A stretch of 64,000 nt of DNA from Megasphaera coli (GTDB taxonomy: Bacteria > Bacillota > Negativicutes > Veillonellales > Megasphaeraceae): contig NZ_FMIY01000002.1 of the NCBI RefSeq assembly GCF_900095855.1, positions 177,322 through 241,321 on the forward strand, written 5' to 3'. Shown piece by piece: positions 52,874 to 61,300 of the stretch. The translations under genes were made by a program, and so were the position numbers. Within the stretch, counting starts at the first letter, position 1; the number at the start of each line of letters is the position of its first letter. The notes under the pieces were generated by a model. The model made no database searches. It saw only the letters and a list, made by a program, of their open reading frames with translations, and was not told the origin of the DNA.

Positions 52874-53157
52874 ATAAGGAGAAAGGAAATAGTTAATGTT
52901 TTTACTTAACAGCAGTGGATAAACAGTTTTGTCAGTTTATCAGGTAAACAAAAGATTATGGGTAAATAAAACTTTTACTGATATACCTAAAACTCATGAG
53001 ACTTAAATAATTATTGAAGTGTATATAAGTAGTTATTGCTTAAAATGGGGAATGTTTAAATTAATAAGAATAAAGCGTAATATAAATTCTAAATCTAATA
53101 GTGGATATATATAATTTATTAAAAAATATATTATTCAAAATAGCATATCTTTCTATA
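52874..53157. other. AT-rich divergent intergenic region
   Basis: Between the clpB promoter and the promoter of the first adhesin lie about 280 bases, very rich in A and T, with no supportable gene, tRNA or strong hairpin. The composition contrasts sharply with the core genes and may bind nucleoid proteins or regulators of the adhesin. Confidence 0.5.
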
Positions 53158-53185
53158 TTGATAATCTCAATAGATATGATATAAT
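53158..53185 (+). promoter_or_regulatory. Promoter of the first adhesin gene
   Basis: TTGATA (53158-53163), 16 bases, TATAAT (53180-53185). It leaves a leader of about 85 bases ending in AAAGGAGTG before the adhesin ATG. Confidence 0.6.
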
Positions 53186-53277
53186 CGTCATAATTGTGGC
53201 AAAATAATGATTTAAAAATATTTTATGGACAATAATTCGTGTTTTAAAAGAAGATTACAGAAAAGGAGTGTTAATGT

Positions 53278-56200
53278 ATGAATCAAATTTATAAGGTTGT
53301 GTGGAGCAAAGTGAAGGGTTGTTATGTTGTCGTGTCGGAATTGACAAAGCGGTCCGGCAAAAAATCTTATAGGCTCTCCGAAAGCAAGGCATTGCTTCGG
53401 GTGGTTGTCTGTACGATGATGATGACCGGCTGTCTGCTTCCTGTAGCTATTCAGGCAAATGTAGTACAAGGACCGGGGGCGTCTGCCGCCGGCAGTGAAT
53501 CTGTAGCTGTAGGTGATAATGCCAAAACAGAGTCTACGAATAAAGGCGGCGTTGCCATCGGTTCTAATGCTCAGGCATTGGGTGAAGATATGAATGCTGA
53601 AGGGTCAACATATTCGGCCGGCACGATTGCTATCGGCATGAATTCAAAAGCTACTGCCAACAGTGATATTGTTATTGGCCGCAACGCAAAGACTATACAG
53701 CCGGATCCCTCTTTTCCGCATAAGCAGATCAAGGACGGCTCTATTGTAATCGGTTCGGAATCGGTCGCTTACGGTAATACCGGCGATGTGATCATCGGTA
53801 CGCGGGCGGAAACGAATATCAAGGTCAAGATGGATAATATTGCACACGGTACTAATACCGGCCAATTGCAATATGGTCAGGGCGTAGCGATCGGTAGCGG
53901 TTCCAAAACATATGGTACGCAGGCTTTAGCTATAGGTGCGGATACAAGGGCGATTGGCAATTCATCCCTGGCCATCGGCGGCGACGATATCAATATGGCG
54001 CGCAGTGTATTGGAAGCCGCAGTTCCTCAGCTGATCCCCGGTAACGGCATTCAGAAGACTTTCCTCCGAGAAATGAATGCGATCGGGATGGATAAAAGTA
54101 AATTAGGCAGTGCCGAGTTGAATACGTCCGGGAAGTACGCCAATACGGCTGCTTTAGGAGATGCCACGACAGCTATCGGCATGATGAGTGAAGCTTTCGG
54201 GACGGGTTCTACAGCAATCGGTATAAACTCTATGACCAAAGGCGTTGCCAGCACCGGTATCGGGATCATGGCGAGAAGCTGGGGGAAAAATTCCGTATCA
54301 ATGGGAAGTCAGGTAGGCGCTTACGGAGATAATTCGGCTTCCATCGGCGTCTCGAATAACGTCGGCCTGGATATGACAAACGGAACCATATCCGGTGAAT
54401 CGTCTGCCGCCTTAGGGGTTCAGAATACTGTTTACGGCAATAGTGCTTATGCCATCGGCGGAAAAAATACCATCGGCTCGGCTACCGTGACGGAAACGGA
54501 AGTGGCAAACGGTAACGATAAAGATAAAATAAAGACTGTAACTGCCGGTACGGTAAAAGGGAATAACTCAGGCGTTTTCGGCTATAATAATACAGTAGCC
54601 GATGATAATTCCTATGTTATAGGCAATAATAATGCAATAAAGAAAGAAGGCACGGCAGTCAATGCGACGAATGCCTTTGTCATAGGCAACAACAGCAAGG
54701 CTTCCGATGAAAATACAATCGCTGTAGGTTACAAAACGACGGCGTCCGAAAAAGGGAGCATGGCCTTGGGAGCAGAGGCGAAGGCAAGTGCCTCTAAAGG
54801 AGATGTCGCACTGGGATCCGGCTCGGAAACGGCAGCTGCCGTAGGAACGGCTTCGGCAACTATCAATGGAGAAAACTATAACTTCGCGGGAACCAATCCG
54901 GGATCCACCGTAAGCATAGGTAAAGCGGGAACGGAACGTACGCTTACGAATGTAGCTGCAGGCCGTATTTCCGGCACCTCTACCGACGCTATCAACGGCA
55001 GTCAGCTCTATGCGGTGACGAATGCGCTTGATAAAGGCGTCGTTTATGCAGGAGATGTAAAGGAGGCGGCTGCACCTGCCAATATATTCACACGGCGATT
55101 AGGTGAACAAACGAATATTGTCGGCGGCATAACGGATGTATCCAAGCTGACTGATAATAATCTGGGGGTTGTTTCCGACGGGAACGATACGCTGACTGTA
55201 AAGTTGGCCAAGGATCTTACGGGGTTGAATACGGTCAATGCAACGACGCTTAAAGCCGGAGATACTATGATAAACGACAACGGCGTCACTATCAATAACG
55301 GCCCTTCCGTTACAAAAAACGGGATCAATGCGGGCAATAAACAAATTACCAACGTAACCAGCGGCGGAACGACAGATACCAATGCGGCCAATATCGGCGA
55401 CGTAAAACAGGCGGTCAATAATATTACAAATACATTGACAACAAAAGGATTGAATTTCAAGGGCGATGATGCCGCCGTTATCCATAAAGATCTGGGCACA
55501 CAGCTGGATATCAAGGGCGGTGCGACAGGAGATTTATCGGATAACAATATCGGAGTCGTGTCCGAAGCGGGTGCCTTGAAACTAAAGCTGGCTAAAACAT
55601 TGTCAGGACTGACGAGTGCACAATTTATAGACGGCGGCAAAACGACGACGATCAACGGCGGCGGAGTGACCATTACCCCGAGTTCGGGAGACCCGACGAA
55701 GACGGTAAGTTTGACAGACGGAGGTTTGAATAACGGCGGAAACACGATCACCAACGTGGCTGCCGGTGTCAATGATACGGATGCGGTTAATGTAAAGCAG
55801 CTGAAAGATACAATTACAGCGAACAAGACCGTCTTGAAGGACGGGAAGAATACGACCGTCACAGGCAGCGGGACTTCCGCCGATCCGTATAAGGTAAATC
55901 TGAACGACCATGTGACGCTGGGGACGGATCCGGCCAAGAAGATTGATATAAACGGAGAAACGGGAATTATCAAAGCCGGTGACAAGGTAACTATTGACGG
56001 TACGAAAGGGAACATCACTTCCGGCAAGGTGACCGTCAACGGAGAAAACGGAACGGTCAACGGGCTGACCAACAAAACCTGGGATCCGAACAACTTCACC
56101 AGCGGACAGGCCGCCACAGAAGACCAGCTCAAAGCAGTAGACCAAAAGATTACCAATACGTCCGAAGAACTGACGAAAAAAGGAATGGACTTTGCCGGTA

Positions 56201-57672
56201 ATGAAGGCGAATTCCACCGGAACCTGGGAGAGAAAGTCACCATCAAAGGAGAAGGGACCAAAGCTGCCTCCGAATACTCCGGTGAAAACATCAAAACCAT
56301 TGCCGATGCGAACGGTAATATCACCGTCAAAATGGACAAGAACCTGAAAACCGAAACCATTGTCGCTACAGGTAAAGACGGCAAAGACGGCAAAATCGGT
56401 ATCAACGGGAAAGACGGCAAAACGACAAATATCTCCGTTACCCGTGACGGCAAGCCCGGAGTAGACGGTGCACCGGGTACGACCACGACCCGTATCGTAT
56501 ACCAGAAACCGGACGGAACCAATGAGGAAGTTGCTACCCTGAATGACGGCATGAAGTACGGCGGCGATACGGGAGCAGTCATCAAGAAGAAACTGAACGA
56601 ACAGGTGAACGTCATCGGCGGCATTACAGATGAAAGCAAACTGACGACAGAAGATAACCTCGGTGTCGTATCCGATGGCAATAACAACCTGAAAGTCCGC
56701 ATGGCCAAAGACCTGAAAGGCCTCAACAGCGTGACCACCAACACCCTGACTGTGGGAGACGTGAAAATCGACAACAGCGGTATCAACGCAGGGAATAAGA
56801 AAATCACCAACGTAGCAGCCGGAGACATCTCCGCCAACTCCACCGACGCCGTCAATGGAGGGCAGCTGTGGAAAACAAACCAGACAATCAACAATATAGG
56901 AGGAGCAGTCAATGAACTTGGCGACCGGATGGACAGAGTAGGAGCAGGAGCGGCAGCATTGGCAGCACTCCATCCGCTGGACTTCGACCCGGATGACAAG
57001 TGGGATGTGGCAGCCGGCTACGGTAACTACAAAGACGCTCATGCGGTAGCGGTAGGAGCATTCTATCGTCCGAATGAAGATACGATGTTCAGTGTAGGAG
57101 GCTCCTTCGGAGGAGGAGACAACATGGTGAATGCCGGAGTCAGCGTGAAGCTGGGACAGGGCAACCATGTATCTACATCACGGGTAGCTTTGGCTAAGGA
57201 AGTAGAGGACTTGAAAGCGATTGTCAAGGCGCAGAGTGCTGAGATTAAAGCTATGCGTGGAGCCATGCAGTCGGGGGTAACGGGTATGAAGGATGTTAAT
57301 TTCCCTGATGTACCGAAAGACCACTGGGCATACTCTTATGTAAAATCATTAGCGGACAGAGGTCTTTTGGAAGGCTATCCGGACGGAGAGTTCAAGGGAG
57401 ACCGTTCAATGACCCGCTATGAATTTGCGGCTATTATTTACCGTGCACTGCAGAATGGCGCGCCTATTGACAGCAACATGGCAAAGGCCATCGGTGAATT
57501 CGACCCCGAAATTAATCGAATAAAGGATTTGGACCGCACTCGTGTTGACCGTATTTCAGGCAAGGATAATGACCGTCATAAGGTGGAACGCGTCCGTGTC
57601 AATAATGAAAGCAATAAAGAAACGGGTGATTACCGCGATATATACGGTTCCCATATTTCACCGGAAGCGTAA
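53278..57672 (+). CDS. Trimeric autotransporter adhesin (YadA-like) with C-terminal SLH domain
   Basis: A 1464-residue type Vc adhesin. The start NQIYKVVWSKVKGCYVVVSEL is an extended signal peptide (ESPR), cleaved near residue 60. YadA-type head repeats (SVAVGDNA, VAIGSNAQ, AIGADTRA) fill residues ~70-520. Necks and stalk follow (ITNVAAG...DAVNV), with a short collagen-like GKDGKDGKIGINGKDGK piece (~1032-1060). The YadA anchor barrel (~1205-1290) contains VGAGAAALAALHPLDFDPDD. Unusually the protein continues with a coiled coil and one SLH domain (~1340-1395, FPDVPKDHWAYSYVKSLADRGLLEGYPDG), then a charged tail. The trimer would display its head outside, while the SLH part faces the periplasm and can bind cell wall. 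Confidence 0.92.
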   Translation: MNQIYKVVWSKVKGCYVVVSELTKRSGKKSYRLSESKALLRVVVCTMMMTGCLLPVAIQANVVQGPGASAAGSESVAVGDNAKTESTNKGGVAIGSNAQALGEDMNAEGSTYSAGTIAIGMNSKATANSDIVIGRNAKTIQPDPSFPHKQIKDGSIVIGSESVAYGNTGDVIIGTRAETNIKVKMDNIAHGTNTGQLQYGQGVAIGSGSKTYGTQALAIGADTRAIGNSSLAIGGDDINMARSVLEAAVPQLIPGNGIQKTFLREMNAIGMDKSKLGSAELNTSGKYANTAALGDATTAIGMMSEAFGTGSTAIGINSMTKGVASTGIGIMARSWGKNSVSMGSQVGAYGDNSASIGVSNNVGLDMTNGTISGESSAALGVQNTVYGNSAYAIGGKNTIGSATVTETEVANGNDKDKIKTVTAGTVKGNNSGVFGYNNTVADDNSYVIGNNNAIKKEGTAVNATNAFVIGNNSKASDENTIAVGYKTTASEKGSMALGAEAKASASKGDVALGSGSETAAAVGTASATINGENYNFAGTNPGSTVSIGKAGTERTLTNVAAGRISGTSTDAINGSQLYAVTNALDKGVVYAGDVKEAAAPANIFTRRLGEQTNIVGGITDVSKLTDNNLGVVSDGNDTLTVKLAKDLTGLNTVNATTLKAGDTMINDNGVTINNGPSVTKNGINAGNKQITNVTSGGTTDTNAANIGDVKQAVNNITNTLTTKGLNFKGDDAAVIHKDLGTQLDIKGGATGDLSDNNIGVVSEAGALKLKLAKTLSGLTSAQFIDGGKTTTINGGGVTITPSSGDPTKTVSLTDGGLNNGGNTITNVAAGVNDTDAVNVKQLKDTITANKTVLKDGKNTTVTGSGTSADPYKVNLNDHVTLGTDPAKKIDINGETGIIKAGDKVTIDGTKGNITSGKVTVNGENGTVNGLTNKTWDPNNFTSGQAATEDQLKAVDQKITNTSEELTKKGMDFAGNEGEFHRNLGEKVTIKGEGTKAASEYSGENIKTIADANGNITVKMDKNLKTETIVATGKDGKDGKIGINGKDGKTTNISVTRDGKPGVDGAPGTTTTRIVYQKPDGTNEEVATLNDGMKYGGDTGAVIKKKLNEQVNVIGGITDESKLTTEDNLGVVSDGNNNLKVRMAKDLKGLNSVTTNTLTVGDVKIDNSGINAGNKKITNVAAGDISANSTDAVNGGQLWKTNQTINNIGGAVNELGDRMDRVGAGAAALAALHPLDFDPDDKWDVAAGYGNYKDAHAVAVGAFYRPNEDTMFSVGGSFGGGDNMVNAGVSVKLGQGNHVSTSRVALAKEVEDLKAIVKAQSAEIKAMRGAMQSGVTGMKDVNFPDVPKDHWAYSYVKSLADRGLLEGYPDGEFKGDRSMTRYEFAAIIYRALQNGAPIDSNMAKAIGEFDPEINRIKDLDRTRVDRISGKDNDRHKVERVRVNNESNKETGDYRDIYGSHISPEA

Positions 57673-57718
57673 GCCGGAACGGCAAGCAAAACAGGCATAA
57701 GGAAATAGTTTAAGAAAC

Positions 57719-57763
57719 ATAAAATACGGTATCCGTCAGATGTGATGGGTACCGTATTTTTAT
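57719..57763 (+). terminator. Terminator after the first adhesin
   Basis: A 14-bp stem (57721-57734 with 57747-57760, two imperfect pairs) and 12-base loop, followed by T. Confidence 0.7.
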
Positions 57764-57796
57764 GTGAATGAGACGGTAAGACGTCATCAGAGTAAT

Positions 57797-57945
57797 AGAT
57801 TCTTCACTTTGTGTCACTATTCCGCTTTCTGTCTTTTTCATACAGCATTCTTGTCTCGTTCAGAATGACGAGGCATGGAAGTCGTCATAATGAGGGGGGC
57901 GGCAATCGTCATCCAGAGCGAAAGCGAAGGATCTGCTGCCGTAAT
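57797..57945. repeat. Intergenic repeat with GCGAAAGCGAAGGATCT core
   Basis: The sequence GTCATCCAGAGCGAAAGCGAAGGATCT (57918-57944) resembles the dispersed intergenic repeat family with core AGCGAAGCGAAGGATCT. A degraded inverted copy (AGATTCTTCACTTTGTGTCA) begins near 57799, so the block is a long imperfect inverted repeat. The small frame across it (57811-58137) has no protein-like features. The rest of the 700-base gap to the next adhesin holds only a 7-bp inverted repeat (58043-58074) and the promoter region. Confidence 0.5.
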
Positions 57946-58168
57946 GAGGAAGACGGAAATTATATCCTCTTTTACGATTTGAGTCATTGCGGCAAGCGAG
58001 TACCTTCCACCACTAACGTGGTCTGCCGGATTCATGGGAATAGTTGGCGCCAATTTGACAAGAAAGTCGCCAACTTGATTTGTCTCCAAAGGTTAGAATA
58101 TTTTTTTGTGAGTCAACTTTTGAAATTCGATGACTGAAATTGCAAGGATAGAAATTACAAACAATCTT

Positions 58169-58177
58169 TGCTATAAT
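58169..58177 (+). promoter_or_regulatory. Possible extended -10 promoter of the second adhesin
   Basis: TTTGCTATAAT contains TATAAT at 58172-58177 preceded by TGC, an extended -10 pattern, but there is no good -35. The leader would be about 190 bases and ends in GGGAGGAAAGT before the ATG. Confidence 0.4.
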
Positions 58178-58373
58178 ATTTATGTTATATTAGTGAAAAA
58201 AATTAGTGAAAAAAGAGTTTTATGCAATGGTTCATGCTACGGGATTTGTTCATTAAAATCGGAAGTTGATTTGTGTGACAGGGAGAGGTGAGACGAAGCG
58301 CGAAGGGGAAACAGCGTCAGGAAAATATAGTGGCTCTTTTATATTTTTATTTCTTTAATATTGGGAGGAAAGT

Positions 58374-61300
58374 ATGAACAGAATTTACAAGATTGTATGG
58401 AGCAAGGCAAAAAATGCCTATGTGGTAACGTCGGAACTGGCGAAGAACCACACAAAAAGCGCTTCGGGGAAAGCAGTGAAAGCGGCGCTGGCGGCTGCCG
58501 TGGGGATGGGGCTCCTCATGGGCGGCTACACGGCAAGCGCAGCGGATAATACACCCGGTGCCGGTAGTGGAGTAGCTGTCGGTACGGGCAGTAACGCGCC
58601 GAAAACGGAAAATGTGGCTGTCGGAAAAGGGGCAACAATTAAGTATTCTAATGGTGCTAGTGCTGCTACCGGGGATGTGGCTGTCGGAAGTGATGCCGTT
58701 ATTGATAACTATGCCAGCCAGGGGGGCAGTGTTGCTATCGGTAAAAATGCAAAAATAGAAAATATGACTGGGAGGCAGGAATCACTATTTGCATTGGGGC
58801 AAACAACCTATCACTCTGGAAATTTTTGGGGAACACTACAAATTCCCGACAATCCGGAGAATGTGGCAGGAAGTATAGCTATTGGTGATAACACCTATGC
58901 ACGGACGGGGAGCATTATGATTGGTTCTCATAATTATAGAGGAGATATAGGAGACCAATCTGTAGATACATCTAAAACAAAAGACTATGGAGTCAATATT
59001 AATGCAACCACTTTAGGAACGAATAGTTTTAATCAAGGAGCTTTTTCTACCGTTAGCGGTGCTTACTCCATTATTTCCGGTAAATATGATGGAAGCGGTT
59101 TCTCCTCACATGTTGGACAGAATTTTGGCGCCACGATTACCGGTTCTCTGAACAGCATTGAATCTGCTACTGCTTCTTCCGCGTATTCCGGCGTGGCGAA
59201 CAGCATTGTCGGTACAGCGAACAGAACGGCTAATTCTAACGGTTCCCTCATCTTCGGCGCCGGTAATGAAATCACCAATTCCATTACCAATATTTCCGCT
59301 CCTTCCGGCAATAGTACTTCTGCCAAGGATCTGGCTGACAAGCTTCGTGCATCGGTGAAATCATCCAACAGCGGCGGTGCCACTCTTGCCATCGGCGGAG
59401 GAAATACAGCGGATTGGACCCAGCTTTCTCAAATTATTGGTGTGAACAATACGTTGAAAGGTACATCTGGGGCTATTAGTAAGTTTAACATGATTGATGG
59501 CTACAAAAATACCGTAACAAAGGCTGAGCACGTGTCCGTAATCGGCTCCGAGAATACCGTTGAAAACAGCAAGAGCCAGACCGTCATCGGGGACAGCAAT
59601 AAGATTACCGATAGAAATGCCGGTACGGTTTCCGGGAAGCAGGAAGAAAGGACGAAAAATGTGTCCGACCTTGTCATCGGCAAGGGAAATAAAATTGAAG
59701 GCAACAGTACCTATATGAAAGGGTATGAGAGTCTGACCGTCATCGGGAATAATAATGAAATGGTCAATCCCGGCGCGGGTATCGTGATCGGGGATAACCA
59801 GAAAGTTGGGGCGATTAAAGAATCTGTTGTTATCGGTTCCATGACACCGGAAGAAAAGGCCGATTCCGATATCCAGCAGAAACATGCCAGCGTCGTTGTC
59901 GGGTATCACGCCCAGAGCGGGACCAGAGACGGCGGCGGAATGAATGTGGCTCTTGGACATGGCGCAAAAGCTTATGGCTGGCAGGAGACCGTGACAGGGA
60001 TCAAATCCATTGTGGAGGCAGGCGATTCCGGCCTTGACGGCTATCTGGCTTCTGTCTATGGCGGTCTTAATACCGTAGCGTCAAATAAGGCGGACCAGAA
60101 TGATGGGATGGCAAACACTGTTGTCGGTACCCTGAACAAAACAGAAGGCGCCAATGGGGCGCTCGTTTTCGGCGCGGGCAATAGCGTTACGCATTCTTTC
60201 GGGACGGCGCCGACCGATGAAAATGGAAACAGTATGAACGAATATTGGGATGATACCATATCATTTCATGGACAGGAATATGCCGGCGGAACCGGACAGC
60301 TAAGTCATGATGAGCTCAGGAAAGCAATGGGATTAGCCATGTCGACCGGCGGCGGTTCTGTGGTCACCATGGGGAACGGAAATACTTCAGATTATGCTGT
60401 CCATTCTCAGATCATCGGTTCCGGAAATATCCTTACCGGTACAGCAAATACACCCAGCATCAATAATACGATTAACGGATATGGAAATACAGGCAGGAAT
60501 GTGGAACGTATGTCTATGATGGGTACCGGGAATAATATGTCAGGCAGTACGGCCGATGTAGTGATTGGGGATTATCACCATATGGACGGTGGTAAAAACA
60601 ATGTAATCCTTGGATCCATGGCTACGGAAAAGAAGACTGTAGAGAAAACGTATACGAGGAAAGATGCTTCGGGCAATGTTATTCTTGAAAAGAAATATAA
60701 GGTGATGGAAAATGTACCGATTAAATCGCATACGGCGAACATAAGCAATGCGGTGATGCTCGGCTACAATACGGATGTGGAAAAAGACGGCGGCGTAGCG
60801 CTCGGTGCGGATTCGATTGCCTCTGTCGACAAGGGCGTTGAAGGCTATGACCCGGCTGCCGGTAATCATGCCAATGATACGACAGGCACCTGGAAAGCGA
60901 CAGCTGCTGCTGTTTCTGTCGGTAAAGCGGCAGATCCGACCGGGGCGGCAGGCTCTCCGGCAATCACCCGCCAGATTACAAATGTGGCGGCCGGTACACA
61001 GGACACTGATGCGGTGAATGTGGCACAGCTGAAAGCGGTACAGACAGCCGCCGATGCCTCGAAAGTGCATTATTATAGCGTGAATGATAAAGGATATCAT
61101 GTAGGCAACTATAATAATGACGGCGCAAAAGGCGGCATGGCGCTGGCTGCCGGTGCGGGTGCAGCAGCCAATGGTACAGCTTCTACCGTGACAGGCGCTT
61201 TCTCCCGTGTGGACGGCGATGGAGTCAACGGTTTTACGAATGGCTTCCAGGGGGCAACCTCTTCCGTTTACGGCACATTCAATGTTGTCGGGGCAAAGAA

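Noticed and set aside
52860-52874. A CtsR box upstream of clpB
   Set aside because: The heptads GGTCAAA and AGTCAAA are present, but with 1 base between them; the known box has 3. Kept only as a question.
55044-56999. A 651-codon open frame on the minus strand
   Set aside because: It is antisense to the first adhesin. Its Ser/Pro/Leu/Val-rich product is what the adhesin's repetitive codons give in reverse; no start signal or domain is seen.
55603-57168. A 521-codon open frame on the minus strand
   Set aside because: Also antisense to the adhesin and overlapping the other antisense frame; a by-product of low stop density in repeats.
58043-58074. GTTGGCG...CGCCAAC inverted repeat as a terminator or operator
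   Set aside because: Only 7 bp with an 18-base loop and no T-run; too weak to call.
57811-58137. A 108-codon frame between the adhesins
   Set aside because: It reads across an intergenic repeat, has no ribosome binding site and a residue mix unlike a protein.
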